Shown piece by piece: positions 52,639 to 61,700 of a stretch of DNA of 64,000 nt. This DNA is from a bacterium (GTDB taxonomy: Bacteria; Pseudomonadota; Gammaproteobacteria; Pseudomonadales; Moraxellaceae): positions 1 to 64,000 of the forward strand of contig JAQSDB010000004.1 in NCBI GenBank assembly GCA_029945725.1, read 5' to 3'. The notes below the pieces were generated by a model. That model ran no database searches and was not told the origin of the DNA. It saw nothing but the letters and a program-made list of their open reading frames with translations. Position 1 is the stretch's first letter. Each line of letters begins with the position of its first letter. A program made the position numbers and the translations under genes.

Positions 52639-53940
52639 TCATTTAAAAAACACATCCGGATTCAGGAACTGGCGCTGCCACAGGAACCTCCTGTCGATCT
52701 GCGTCAGCTCGGCCTCATCACATACGGCCGGCCAGTGGGCGGTGATTGCCTGTATCTGCTGTTCGATGATGGCTTCGGCATCAACGCGCGTGAGCAGGAA
52801 CTGCGACGCCGCCTCTACGCAGAGGGCCAGCCGGCTCATGCGTTGCTCGCCCTTGATCAGCATGGCCTGGCTGGCTTCGTTACCGGTGCGGACCTGCGGG
52901 CAGATGTCGTAAGCCGGTGTGAGACTGAGCTGGCGGCCGTCCCAGAACGCGGCGTGATTGCGTGCGTGGTCATCGGTATTGCCGCACAGGATATTGAAGA
53001 CCAGACGCGCGAACAGCTCGCGCAAGGTGGCGCGCGGCGCAGCAAAACGGTGACGGATGATTTCTGCCAGCTCTTCGTAGCTGGCATAACGCGCCATCAT
53101 TTCATCCAGACCAAACAGGGTGAGTGCCGAGACCATGGCCCGGCGCTGCCAGCCCTGTTCCGCTTTTATGCGATCAAAACGCTCCACCAGCAGCACATCC
53201 TTGCGCGCGGCGCGCACCAGTTGCACGGGCGCGACCTCAAGGCCGGCGATGGCTGCCAGGCGCATGGCAATGAACTCGGCTTTCACCACGCTGTAGAGAT
53301 CCGTGCTGCTGGAAAATTTGGCGACGTATTTTTTGTCATCCGCTTCCAGCAGCGCCTTGGGCCGTGCACCGCCGATGGAACTGCCGTGATTGAGTGCCCG
53401 ATCGAGCTCGGCCGAAAGCGGCAAGCCCTGCTCAACGCGAGCCGCCGAGGCCAGCAACTCTTCGAGTGTCGCGCGGCCGCTTGTGTCTGCCTGCGTGGCG
53501 CGGCCTTTATGCTTTTGCGTGGACGAGCCACTGGCACGCGGCAGGTATTCGGTGGGGGAGCGCTGGAAATCGAGAGCACCGATGCGATCCGAGCCGGACT
53601 CCAGCAGATAGGTCAGCTCGTCGAGCAGACTGCTGTCTGCCGTTGCACCTTTCTGCCCCAGGGTTCGGTTGATGATCACGCGCCGGCCCCAGGCATCCGG
53701 TGAGGCATCACGCAGGCAGCCGGGCATGCTCAGCCCTTTCAGCAGGGGCAGAAGACCGGGCTTGAGCGGCAATTCCCTGTCGTAAATGGCAATGGCGTCG
53801 GGGCGTTCGAGATAGCTGCGGCCGTAGTTGAACACCAGTGCCTGCCCCTGACGGCCGAGATGGCCGGCCACCACGGGCGCGGTCTCACCCGGCAACCATA
53901 TCCAGACATAGGCCTCGGCCGGTGCGTTATCAGAAATCAT
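52639..53940 (-). CDS. hipA: HipA serine/threonine kinase toxin
   Basis: A 433-residue kinase of the HipA family. The glycine loop is G-S-S-I-G-G-A-R-P-K, the catalytic block is N-T-D-D-H-A-R-N-H, and the metal aspartate is in L-T-P-A-Y-D. In E. coli, HipA phosphorylates glutamyl-tRNA synthetase and causes growth arrest and persistence. A basic linker (K-H-K-G-R) near residue 145 resembles a flexible loop. The ATG overlaps the end of hipB by 11 bases, so the two are translated together. The key residues look intact, so the toxin is probably active. Confidence 0.94.
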   Translation of the reverse strand: MISDNAPAEAYVWIWLPGETAPVVAGHLGRQGQALVFNYGRSYLERPDAIAIYDRELPLKPGLLPLLKGLSMPGCLRDASPDAWGRRVIINRTLGQKGATADSSLLDELTYLLESGSDRIGALDFQRSPTEYLPRASGSSTQKHKGRATQADTSGRATLEELLASAARVEQGLPLSAELDRALNHGSSIGGARPKALLEADDKKYVAKFSSSTDLYSVVKAEFIAMRLAAIAGLEVAPVQLVRAARKDVLLVERFDRIKAEQGWQRRAMVSALTLFGLDEMMARYASYEELAEIIRHRFAAPRATLRELFARLVFNILCGNTDDHARNHAAFWDGRQLSLTPAYDICPQVRTGNEASQAMLIKGEQRMSRLALCVEAASQFLLTRVDAEAIIEQQIQAITAHWPAVCDEAELTQIDRRFLWQRQFLNPDVFFK

Positions 53941-54268
53941 CGTTCACCACCGGCGCTTTGGGATGTACGGCCCTGGGCAGCAAGGCCAGCTTCTCGCTCA
54001 CCTGCCGGCCCTGCTGCTGCAGACCTTCGGCATCACTGGCAAACAGCGGGATGCCGAGAATGGTGGCCAGCTCAAGGGCTGCTCCCAGCTCGCACCGGGG
54101 ATCGCCCTTTTCAATACGCTGCAGCAGGCCACGGGAAATCCCGGCACGGTCTGCAAGGCCCTGCGCCGTCATGCCCTTTTCGATACGGGCCAGCCGGATC
54201 AGCTGGCCGAGCAGGCTGACGGCCTCCACCGTATAGCGGGAATAGCTGCGTTCAAGAGGCTTGGCCAT
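53930..54268 (-). CDS. hipB: HipB antitoxin, HTH regulator
   Basis: A 112-residue antitoxin. An XRE-type helix-turn-helix lies at about residues 18-75 (R-L-A-R-I-E-K-G-M-T-A-Q-G-L-A through I-S-R-G-L-L-Q-R-I-E-K-G). It binds and neutralises HipA and represses the operon. A long inverted repeat 19 bases before its start is the likely operator. It is the first gene of the pair. Confidence 0.92.
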   Translation of the reverse strand: MAKPLERSYSRYTVEAVSLLGQLIRLARIEKGMTAQGLADRAGISRGLLQRIEKGDPRCELGAALELATILGIPLFASDAEGLQQQGRQVSEKLALLPRAVHPKAPVVNDDF

Positions 54269-54287
54269 GAGATTTATGCCCGATTAA

Positions 54288-54336
54288 TGATCCATAAAAA
54301 GACCATAAATATTAAATAAGGTCTTTTAATGGATCA
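54288..54336. promoter_or_regulatory. hipBA operator, long inverted repeat
   Basis: Arms at 54288-54304 (TGATCCATAAAAAGACC) and 54320-54336 pair over 16 of 17 positions, around a 15-base AT-rich centre. The TGATCCAT/ATGGATCA ends recall the TATCC-N8-GGATA sites of E. coli HipB but with much wider spacing. It lies 19 bases upstream of hipB and probably overlaps its promoter. Confidence 0.82.
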
Positions 54337-54471
54337 TAAGCTATCGGCTTTGGGGGGATTGGGCAAGCCCGTTCAGACGCTTGCCCGCCTGAAACTGATC
54401 CGCTAGCGGTGGAAACCAATGGCGGGAGCCGTGGTCTGGGTATGAAGAGGCCAAGGGTATTTTCGTTGCGC

Positions 54472-54540
54472 GCAGGAGCGGGCCATGCCCGCGAACATTT
54501 ACAGCGCCGATATCTGTTCGCGGGCATGGCCCGCTCCTAC
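54472..54540. repeat. REP-type palindrome pair (BIME-like)
   Basis: Two 26-base units in opposite orientation (54472-54497 and 54515-54540), 25 of 26 positions matching, 17 bases apart. Each holds the hairpin GCGGGCCATGCCCGC. They have the GTAGGAGCGGGC...GCGAACA form of REP elements known in Pseudomonas and relatives. They lie between hipB and the DNA ligase gene and fill most of that gap. No REP-associated transposase gene is in the window. Confidence 0.9.
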
Positions 54541-54570
54541 GGAATGCAAAACCATAGGATTTCGCCGCCC

Positions 54571-55503
54571 TCACGGCGTTACCGCAAGATCGTCGCGCAC
54601 GCGCATGAAGCTGGCAAAACGCGGGATGCCGCCGGGATGAAATCCGCGATAGCGATACGTCACCAGGGCGCCCACGGGTGGTGGCTGACGCCGTTGCGCA
54701 TCGCTGAAGCCGGTGCCGAGGCGAAAGCGCAGGCCGCCCGGCATTTCCACCAGCAGTGCGCCCATCATGCCGCTGTATTTTCCCTTGCCGGGAAGATGCG
54801 CAATCACTTTGGCCTCGACATCGTCATAAGGTTTGAACTTGAGCAGGTCGTCATTGCGCTCGGCGCGGTAGAGAGAAGTGCCGCGATGCAGCATGAGGCC
54901 TTCGCCGCCGTGTGCGATCGTGCGCTCCAGCATGAGTTGCAGGGTGGCATGATCCGGCACGCGGCTTTGCACGACCATTTGCACCCAGGGCAGGTTCAGG
55001 GTGGAGACGATGGCGTGCAGCGCCGTAATGCGTTCACTGAAAGGCTCGGAATGCGCGGGCAGATCAAAGACCATGAAACGGATCTGGCGCCAGGCGGCAT
55101 CGTCCGGTGTTTGCTGGCGGATGGTGGCGCTCGCCACTTCAAACCTGCCGCGCCCGGCCCAGAGCTCTCCGTCCAGCGGCTCGTTCGGCCAGCCGCGGGT
55201 GAACCAGGGCGGCGACTGGATGGGCGTGCCGGCCCGGGTCAGCAGTTTCTCGCCGTCCCAGTAGCCGCGCACGCCATCGAATTTTTCACTGACCCAGTAC
55301 TCATCAAGATTGACGCCCTCGTGATAGACATTGGCCAGCATCACGGGCGATGCAGAAGCAGGTGCGGCATCGGCGAGCGCGGGCGCAGGGGAAAAAAGGG
55401 CGAGGCCGGAAATGACCGGCAGCAAAAGAAGCATCATGACGAGAAACGGCATCATCCTGATGTACCGCATGCCGGCAATCCGGCCGATCAAACGTGGGCT
55501 CAT
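54571..55503 (-). CDS. exported ATP-dependent DNA ligase (LigE type)
   Basis: A 310-residue minimal ATP-dependent ligase. The nucleotidyl lysine is Lys74 in E-K-F-D-G-V-R-G, with E-P-L-D-G-E-L-W, H-G-G-E-G-L-M-L-H and L-L-K-F-K-P-Y as later ligase motifs, and a C-terminal OB-fold. An N-terminal signal peptide or anchor (about 12-46, ending A-L-A-D-A) points to the periplasm, as for LigE proteins linked to DNA uptake in Neisseria and Vibrio. The start at 55503 is chosen for AAGG spacing; several ATGs are in frame. Confidence 0.9.
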   Translation of the reverse strand: MSPRLIGRIAGMRYIRMMPFLVMMLLLLPVISGLALFSPAPALADAAPASASPVMLANVYHEGVNLDEYWVSEKFDGVRGYWDGEKLLTRAGTPIQSPPWFTRGWPNEPLDGELWAGRGRFEVASATIRQQTPDDAAWRQIRFMVFDLPAHSEPFSERITALHAIVSTLNLPWVQMVVQSRVPDHATLQLMLERTIAHGGEGLMLHRGTSLYRAERNDDLLKFKPYDDVEAKVIAHLPGKGKYSGMMGALLVEMPGGLRFRLGTGFSDAQRRQPPPVGALVTYRYRGFHPGGIPRFASFMRVRDDLAVTP

Positions 55504-55620
55504 GGTCATCCTTAACCGTGGTTGCATGGGGTGTGCGAATGCATTCTAGCCACTAATTCCCGGGCCGGAACAGCGCCTGTGCATTTGCTACGGCCTGCCC
55601 CCTGCGCGACAATCCGCGCC

Positions 55621-55746
55621 ATGACAACACCTGCAACCCCAACGGCATCAGCACCCGCAACAACAGCGCCCGCCTTTCCCGCGGATTCACCCGCCAAAGT
55701 GCTTTCCGTGGCCCCGATGATGGACTGTATCGGCGCTGTAGAATAA
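55621..55746 (+). pseudogene. dusA: 5' fragment of tRNA-dihydrouridine synthase DusA, cut by a prophage
   Basis: The first 36 or so codons of a DusA-like protein. An alanine/threonine/proline-rich N-terminus leads into L-S-V-A-P-M-M-D, the start of the conserved DusA core, which in normal genes goes on W-T-D-R-H-C-R-Y. Here similarity stops after GATGGACTG (55727), and the frame ends at 55746. The loss of match coincides with the left end of a prophage. The remainder of dusA should lie at the far end of the prophage, beyond this window. Confidence 0.85.
55708..55727. other. prophage attachment site attL in dusA
   Basis: The bases coding V-A-P-M-M-D-C are the last that match dusA; integration of prophages at this part of dusA is well known. 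The exact core cannot be fixed without the right-hand junction, which lies outside the window. Confidence 0.65.
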
Positions 55747-55752
55747 CGAATG

Positions 55753-55778
55753 AATCCAGCCAGTTGCGGAGCTGGATT
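55753..55778 (-). terminator. possible terminator of the prophage late operon
   Basis: An 8-bp stem AATCCAGC/GCTGGATT with a 10-base loop, 22 bases beyond the Rz stop codon on the minus strand. The following T content is only moderate, so this is tentative. Confidence 0.4.
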
Positions 55779-55799
55779 TATTCGCGGATCACTGATGGA

Positions 55800-56249
55800 T
55801 CACTTTTGCCACGAGCTGAGTATTGCCTGGCACGCGCTCAGCTTTACTTCTTGCCGGGTGATGCCGCCGCGGAGGGCACGATAAGTTGGTCGAGCAGCGG
55901 CATCAAGCTCGGGCTCGGCTCCAATATCCACGCTGCCACCGGAGGCATTGGCCGGCACGGGGCAATGGCCCGCGAGGCGCAGCCGCACATTGCCAGTGGC
56001 AACAGCAGCATCGAGACGATCATTCTCATCCTGCTTCTCCTGAAGCTCTTTTGTTTTTGCTGCGTCAATCGCAGCGTCTGCAACGATGCGCGCCTGGTGC
56101 TGGATATCTGCGGCCTGCTCTGCTTTCGCCTGCCGCAGCTCCCATGCCAGATTGGCGTGCTCACCACCCTTCACCCATCCGAAGCCAATGCAGGCCGCGA
56201 TCAGGAGCAGGATGGCAAGTACCCGGTACGGCAGCGGGATGATGCTCAC
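55800..56249 (-). CDS. Rz: i-spanin Rz
   Basis: A 149-residue inner-membrane spanin. One N-terminal membrane segment (about 8-26) is followed by a long charged helical periplasmic part (about 35-85, with A-W-E-L-R-Q-A-K-A-E-Q-A). It acts with Rz1 to fuse inner and outer membranes at the end of lysis. It starts with GTG overlapping the holin stop (GTGA). The gene for Rz1 is embedded in another frame, as in lambda. Confidence 0.85.
   Translation of the reverse strand: MSIIPLPYRVLAILLLIAACIGFGWVKGGEHANLAWELRQAKAEQAADIQHQARIVADAAIDAAKTKELQEKQDENDRLDAAVATGNVRLRLAGHCPVPANASGGSVDIGAEPELDAAARPTYRALRGGITRQEVKLSACQAILSSWQK
55844..56029 (-). CDS. Rz1: o-spanin Rz1 lipoprotein, embedded in Rz
   Basis: A 61-residue proline-containing lipoprotein encoded wholly within Rz in another frame. 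A short signal M-R-M-I-V-S-M-L-L-L-P-L-A-M-C gives the lipid-modified cysteine at residue 15, followed by A-P-C-R-P-M-P-P. AGGAG lies seven bases before the ATG. Position, size and lipobox match outer-membrane spanins; there is no other candidate nearby. Confidence 0.82.
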   Translation of the reverse strand: MRMIVSMLLLPLAMCGCASRAIAPCRPMPPVAAWILEPSPSLMPLLDQLIVPSAAASPGKK

Positions 56250-56464
56250 TGAGCAGACCCCACCACCGTGTCATGCACGAAGAGGCCGATCAGGGCCGGC
56301 ACGATCAGCTGAGCAGTGGCCACTGCGTCAGCCTGGCCGGAGGCGTAAGCAACGCCAGCGCCGATGATGATGCTGATGGCAGCGACGTTCGTCTTCGAGG
56401 TGAAGAACGCCCGCACATCCTGCTTGAACCCGATGACCTTCTTTTCCAGAATCTTGCAGATCAT
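56246..56464 (-). CDS. putative holin
   Basis: A 72-residue protein with a charged N-terminus and two hydrophobic segments (about 26-45 and 52-66) with a short loop (G-Q-A-D). It lies between endolysin and spanin genes and overlaps both by four bases or so. Small two-segment proteins in this place are usually holins or pinholins, which trigger lysis by membrane disruption. No holin family was named with certainty. The upstream neighbour at 56970-57281 is also a membrane protein and may share or oppose this role. Confidence 0.68.
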   Translation of the reverse strand: MICKILEKKVIGFKQDVRAFFTSKTNVAAISIIIGAGVAYASGQADAVATAQLIVPALIGLFVHDTVVGSAQ

Positions 56465-56973
56465 TTGATCTCGTCCCGCCTCATGCACAGCTGAAACTCT
56501 TCTTTCCGCCTATCAACAATTCCCGCGCAGTTTGAGCTTTGCATTCGGCAGTCTTTCTTACCTACCCATACCCAGCGCAAGAGCTGAACGCACGCGCTGC
56601 GAGGGCTGCCGCTGTTGATCGCCTTCACGATACCGGAGCGACAGAACGCACTGCCGCCCACGTTGTAGGTGAAATCGACGAAAGCACTCCTCTGATTGGC
56701 AGTCAGGGGATAATGCACGCAGGAATTAACGGCGGTATTTGCGGTTATCAGGTCATCAGCAAGATGATTGCCGCAGTCTGTTTCTGTTGATGCCTTGCCC
56801 ATGACGACATCACTGCCGGTGTGGCCAAAGCAGTCTGTCGCTACCCTTCCGGTATCGCGGTACGGGATCAGCCTCAGACCCTCATGGATCGGCACAATGA
56901 GGAGCGCGCCCAGCAGGCCAAGGACTGCAAGGCGGTTGCGCTTGCCGGAATCCATCTTGACGGGATCGGTCAT
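56461..56973 (-). CDS. SAR-type endolysin (lysozyme, glycoside hydrolase 24)
   Basis: A 170-residue muralytic enzyme. The catalytic triad pattern is visible: Glu in H-E-G-L-R-L-I-P-Y-R-D, the Asp nine residues on, and Thr in G-R-V-A-T-D-C-F-G-H-T-G. A weakly hydrophobic, Gly/Ala/Leu-rich N-terminal segment (about residues 15-32) without a cleavage site suggests a signal-anchor-release endolysin, as in phages P1 and 21, activated when it leaves the membrane. It has seven cysteines, more than usual, which may control folding. It overlaps both neighbours by ATGA. Confidence 0.88.
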   Translation of the reverse strand: MTDPVKMDSGKRNRLAVLGLLGALLIVPIHEGLRLIPYRDTGRVATDCFGHTGSDVVMGKASTETDCGNHLADDLITANTAVNSCVHYPLTANQRSAFVDFTYNVGGSAFCRSGIVKAINSGSPRSACVQLLRWVWVGKKDCRMQSSNCAGIVDRRKEEFQLCMRRDEIK

Positions 56974-57281
56974 TTTATATTGACCCCGCCATGAGAAATC
57001 ATGTGCGACAGGCCGAGCATTGCCGTGATGGCAGCAGCAACAATGCCGAGCCACTTCAAAACTTTTCCAAGCACCTCGAAGAACTTGAAGGCACCGCGTG
57101 CCGCCGTGAGAATATCCTTCACGTCATTGGTCACAGTCGTGTTTTCAGCAAGCTCTTTTTTTATTCCAGCGTGCTCAGTCTTCAGGCCGTCAATGCTGCA
57201 CAGCACATGCCGGCGCCACTCTTCCTCAGAGAGATCCTGTGGCGTGTTGCTGGTTGGGCAGTGCTCTTTCAGGGCGCTCAT
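56970..57281 (-). CDS. phage small membrane protein, XhlA-like or antiholin candidate
   Basis: A 103-residue protein. The N-terminal and middle part is hydrophilic and helical (about 17-70, coiled-coil-like, W-R-R-H-V-L-C-S-I-D-G-L-K), and a single membrane segment lies near the C-terminus (about 73-95). It overlaps the tail fibre and endolysin genes by ATGA. The layout resembles hemolysin XhlA-like proteins and some holin partners, but the family is uncertain. Confidence 0.6.
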   Translation of the reverse strand: MSALKEHCPTSNTPQDLSEEEWRRHVLCSIDGLKTEHAGIKKELAENTTVTNDVKDILTAARGAFKFFEVLGKVLKWLGIVAAAITAMLGLSHMISHGGVNIK

Positions 57282-58690
57282 GCGTATGAGTACACGGCGA
57301 GCCAGCCAATCTGGCCGGTTCCGCCAGCAGATGCCCCGGCTGCATTTGCAGATACGCTGCCATTGCCGCCGCCCCCGGGCCCTGATTGTGATCCACCATT
57401 AAATGACACTGACGAAAAGAACTGCGGCGAAGAACCATAGCTTCCGAGGTACGATCTTCCGCCACCAGGCGCAAATCCAGATGTTGCGGTCATGCGATGG
57501 CAAAGCTCTGAAGAGGCGCCACGAACTGAAAGCAGCACGGTCCCATTTACAACAAGAGGAAAGCTTGGGCCTGCCCCGCCGCTAAACGATCCAATAGCCG
57601 ACCCATTTCCAGTTGTCGATCCCTGTCCGCCGCCGTAAAAGGTGGCGACTCCAGTGGCAGCGCATGTAAATGTGGTGTCGCCGCCATTGGTTCCGCCAGC
57701 CGATACGCCCGCCGCGGTCCCCGGAATAACCACTGCAGCAGTTGCTCCAAGCTGCGTGTAGGTGAACATCACTTCAGCATAAGAACCGGCTGCGCCGCCG
57801 CCGCCGATATTGCAGTTTGATGCCGTGGAGTTTGGGCAGCCAGCACCGGAGCCCCCGCCACCAATCCCCTTGACGATAGCAAACCCTGCGGACGACATGC
57901 CGGCAGGTCTGGTATAGGTAAAGGTTCCGACAGTTGAAAATATCTGCACATCGATCAAGCGGCCGGTCGTCGCAAGAGCAAGCTGCGCATCCGTGAATGC
58001 CCAGCGCCGCCAGTAGGTATTGGTGCTGTCAGTTGCGGGGTCATTGCCGGCATTGGCCTGTACGGTGATATAGGTCAGGCCGCTACGAATGGTCACCGAG
58101 GGGTGCGTGTAACTGACGCCTACCGCCCATGTCGGAATGCCAACGTATGCAGATGCGACGGCAGCCTGGGCGAGAGCGACTTGCGCCGCGGCGGAAACCA
58201 CCGAGCCAGCAGCAGCGGCAGCCGAACCAGCAGCGGCAGAGGCGGCGGCATTGACAGAGGCGACCAGCGCATCAGGTGATGCCGAGCTTGAAATTGGCAC
58301 CTTGACGGAGCGGTTTACCTGCTCCTGAAGCTGCTGGATCTGGATAGTGGCGCGATCCGCCATGTCATTCACAGTGGCCGGAAAGAAACCCCCATTGTTA
58401 GTGAGCACGGTCGACTGCGAGAGCGCGACGCCACTGGAAAGCGTAATGAGGAACAGATTCGCAGGAGCCGCCAGCAGCGTGACAGTGCCGCCAGGCGTTG
58501 AGTCCTGATTGGCATTGAGCGTGATCGTGTATTGCGAAGTCAGCGTGAGGGTTGTTTCAGCTGCACTGAGATCCGTCTGCGTGACAACAACATCAGAGGC
58601 CTGAAAGACCTTGAAAGAAAAAGGGAATGCGACCTGTACGCCGTTACATGTGTATGGCCCCGCTTTTCGGATGGTTGCTGCGACGGTCAT
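57278..58690 (-). CDS. phage tail fibre protein
   Basis: A 470-residue protein. The N-terminal 130 residues (T-I-R-K-A-G-P-Y-T-C-N-G through F-K-V-F-Q-A-S-D-V-V-V) match the virion-binding domain of tail fibres in T7-like podoviruses and related phages. An alanine-rich coiled-coil section follows (about 140-185), then a glycine-rich C-terminus with repeated G-G-G-G runs, typical of receptor-binding tips. AAGGAG precedes the ATG. It determines host recognition. Confidence 0.85.
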   Translation of the reverse strand: MTVAATIRKAGPYTCNGVQVAFPFSFKVFQASDVVVTQTDLSAAETTLTLTSQYTITLNANQDSTPGGTVTLLAAPANLFLITLSSGVALSQSTVLTNNGGFFPATVNDMADRATIQIQQLQEQVNRSVKVPISSSASPDALVASVNAAASAAAGSAAAAAGSVVSAAAQVALAQAAVASAYVGIPTWAVGVSYTHPSVTIRSGLTYITVQANAGNDPATDSTNTYWRRWAFTDAQLALATTGRLIDVQIFSTVGTFTYTRPAGMSSAGFAIVKGIGGGGSGAGCPNSTASNCNIGGGGAAGSYAEVMFTYTQLGATAAVVIPGTAAGVSAGGTNGGDTTFTCAATGVATFYGGGQGSTTGNGSAIGSFSGGAGPSFPLVVNGTVLLSVRGASSELCHRMTATSGFAPGGGRSYLGSYGSSPQFFSSVSFNGGSQSGPGGGGNGSVSANAAGASAGGTGQIGWLAVYSYA

Positions 58691-58746
58691 TCGGGAGACT
58701 CCTTGAGGCCTGAAGTCTCCCTTATGGGTTTTCCGTTATGTGTACC

Positions 58747-61700
58747 TCAGTGAGCCCCGAAGAGTGTGTCCTTGAGGAATTCACCAGCACCCTGCGGATT
58801 TTCCTTGCCATGGATGACATCGCTCAGGTACTGGGCGCTTGTTCCAAGCTGGCCACCCCCGGGGATGAACAGGCCGATACCGTTGCCGAGATCCTTGATG
58901 GGGTGCTTGACCTCTTTGCCGTGCGCTGCATCCCATGCGTCATGAATTGGTTTGGCGAACGTTCCTATTGCCGACATGTACGGCATTACTCCAGCGGAGC
59001 TGTAGCCCTCCGCCGCGTGGTAGGCATCTCGCAATATAGGGAGGCTGCCTGCCGCCTCACCGACCATTGATTTTATAACGCCGTCCCACCATGGATCTCC
59101 ATCCTTGAACTCATTGGCTACCCAGCCAGCAGCCATCGCCGGCAGAAAAAACGCTGCGAGGAATCGGGACATAACCTCCGGCCTGCTAAAGCCAGGGGTG
59201 CGAAGCTTGTCCATCATGTCTACATTCTGACCGAAACTATTATTCATGAATCCATGTAGTGTGGTCAGGGTCTTGACTATCTCGTCAGGGTTTGACATCA
59301 GCATTGAGCGCGCAGATTCGATATTACTGCCATGGGCTTCGCGCACAATGCTATTGGCATAGGCCACGGCCTCGTGCTCCTCCATGGGCTTGCCGGTGCC
59401 GCCGCGATTCACGGGAATGCCTTCAGCGATGGCCCGGTCATACGCCGCCCAGGCAGTAGGGACGGCAGATAGGAAGTCGAACCATGCAACGCCAGCATGC
59501 CCGAATCTCTCGTTCATTCCGCGCAAGCTTTCGGGTTCAAAAATTGATGCAGAAGCCTGCCGGTAATCGCGATCCTGCTGCAGGGCGCGAGCGCGGATCT
59601 CGGCGAACTTCTCCATGGCGCCAGCAGCTTCGGCCTCGTGATTTGTGAGTATGGAAAAAAATCGAGAGAGGAAGTATTTTTTGCCGCCGCCGCTAAAATA
59701 CCCGAGCGATTTAAGCATAGCGCTAGTGCCATGCTTGGCTATTGTAGTTGCCCTATAGGCTATGCCATTGGCAACAATGGCATGGCGGCTTATCGACATA
59801 AATGCCTTTACTTCGCTCATATTCTCGTCGGTGTTGCCGGCGTTCGCTACCCTTCCAAGCCATTTTTGCATGCTTTTATACTGCTCCGGGCCGTAGGTGC
59901 GAAGGAACTGGCGTTGAAAGTCTCCATTGCTGATGATCTTGTTTGTGTCGATCAGGGCCTCACGATAGGCGAGATCATGCACAGTGTCGTGGATTCGCCG
60001 TTCAACGCTGTGGTATCCGAGATCAATGAAGTCAAAGTAATTGTTGACGCGGGAATTTAGCGATCCATTCGTTGTGGTATCGCTGCGGAAATAGCTCCTG
60101 TCATAGAGACTATCACCCGGATTTATAGCCGCATTCTGTGCCTTCTTGTTGGAGAGCCTTGATCGCATGGGATCATAATCAATAGGGGCATATCCGCCCT
60201 TAACCTCTCCGAATTTTGTGGAAAAAGCGCGAGCCTCAACCTTGCCGGGCGCCGTGTTGCCAAGGCGGCGATTCATGGCCTCCATCTCAGGCCAGTATTT
60301 GCCAGCTGCATCCCAGGTGATCTGTGTTGCCTTCCAGTCCTTCTCGGTCATGTTGTCATGCAGGAATGACCACACATCGGCAGGATTCCAGCCCATGCCT
60401 TTTGTGAGCTTTTCAAAGTTGCTCTCATTCCCTACATGGCGAGCAATTCCGAGCATCTCGCCACGAGTAATACGGCGCAGCTCTGGCGGCTTCGTATGGT
60501 TATCCATAAGGGTTTTATTCAGGACGCGATCAAGCAGCGACTTCTGCCACTCCTTGCCGAGCGATTCATCAACCTTAGCGCGGATCTCGTCTGACAGACC
60601 CTTGAGCATGTCGATCTTGTGGTAATTCGCATCAAAAACGCGGTTGAAAATGTACCCCTTGAATGGCCCCAGGATCTCGTGCATGTCGTAGCGGTTCGCC
60701 TTGAACTGCTGCGGCAACAGCTCGGCAGCAGCGGCGCGCCGGGCTGCCTCGGCGCTATCAAGCGCAACCGAGAACACTGGATCGACGCCGGGCTTCGGTG
60801 AATTCACCAGCTGGCTGTCTGTGAAGGCATCTCCGCGAGCCTTCATCTTTTCAATCAGATCGCCCGTTACCGACTCGAGCGCCAGGCGCTTGCCGTCAAT
60901 GGTGACCACCTTCTGCTCACGGCCAATGTGCTCAATCGTCTTGATGCCATCCACGAGGCCTCGGAACTGCTCAACCGTGAGATCCTTGTAGTGCATCTTG
61001 ACGGACTGATCGAGCATGTCGGCCGTGAAGGCTGGCGAATAGCCGGCATCGACTTGTGAGCGCACCCAGTTATCAAGGCTCACCTGCGCCCGCGCCGGGC
61101 CTTCCGACACATTCTGGCGAAGATCAAAGCGCCCGAGCAGCGCATCAATCTGGTCACGGTATTCAACGTCGACTTTTGCGCGCAGCGAGGGCTTGCTGAA
61201 GCGAGCCAGGTACTGCATTCCCTTCTGAATCTCAGTGACGGTATCGGCAGCAGAACGAGCGAGGCGGTTGTTCAGCAGCGCAGCCCGCTGAGAGGCAGCG
61301 GCAGCGGCCGGGTCTTTGGCAACGAGCTTCAGCGCTTCACGATTGGCCTTGGCCTCGGCCGCCGTGTACTGCAGCGGACGCAGATCCTTTACCTGCTTTG
61401 CAGCAATGGCAGAATCTGCCGCTTCCTTCGCTGCCTTGGCGATCTGATTGGCCGGCATCGGTGACTTGGTGAGCACCTTGAGCCCGGTTGCCATGAACTT
61501 TGCACGAGCCTCGTTATGAATTGCCTGCTCAGCGGCTCGCTCGATAGCCTGCGGGTCTGTCAGCTCGCCATGCTCCTGCAGCATCATCTGGTCGGTCAGG
61601 TTTTCAATAGCGGTATGCGGGTCTGGCAGCCGGGTTATATCGCGCATCAGCTCCTGGCCGCTGTTGTAGCCGAAGAGTTCAGCAACGATGTCGGGGTGAA

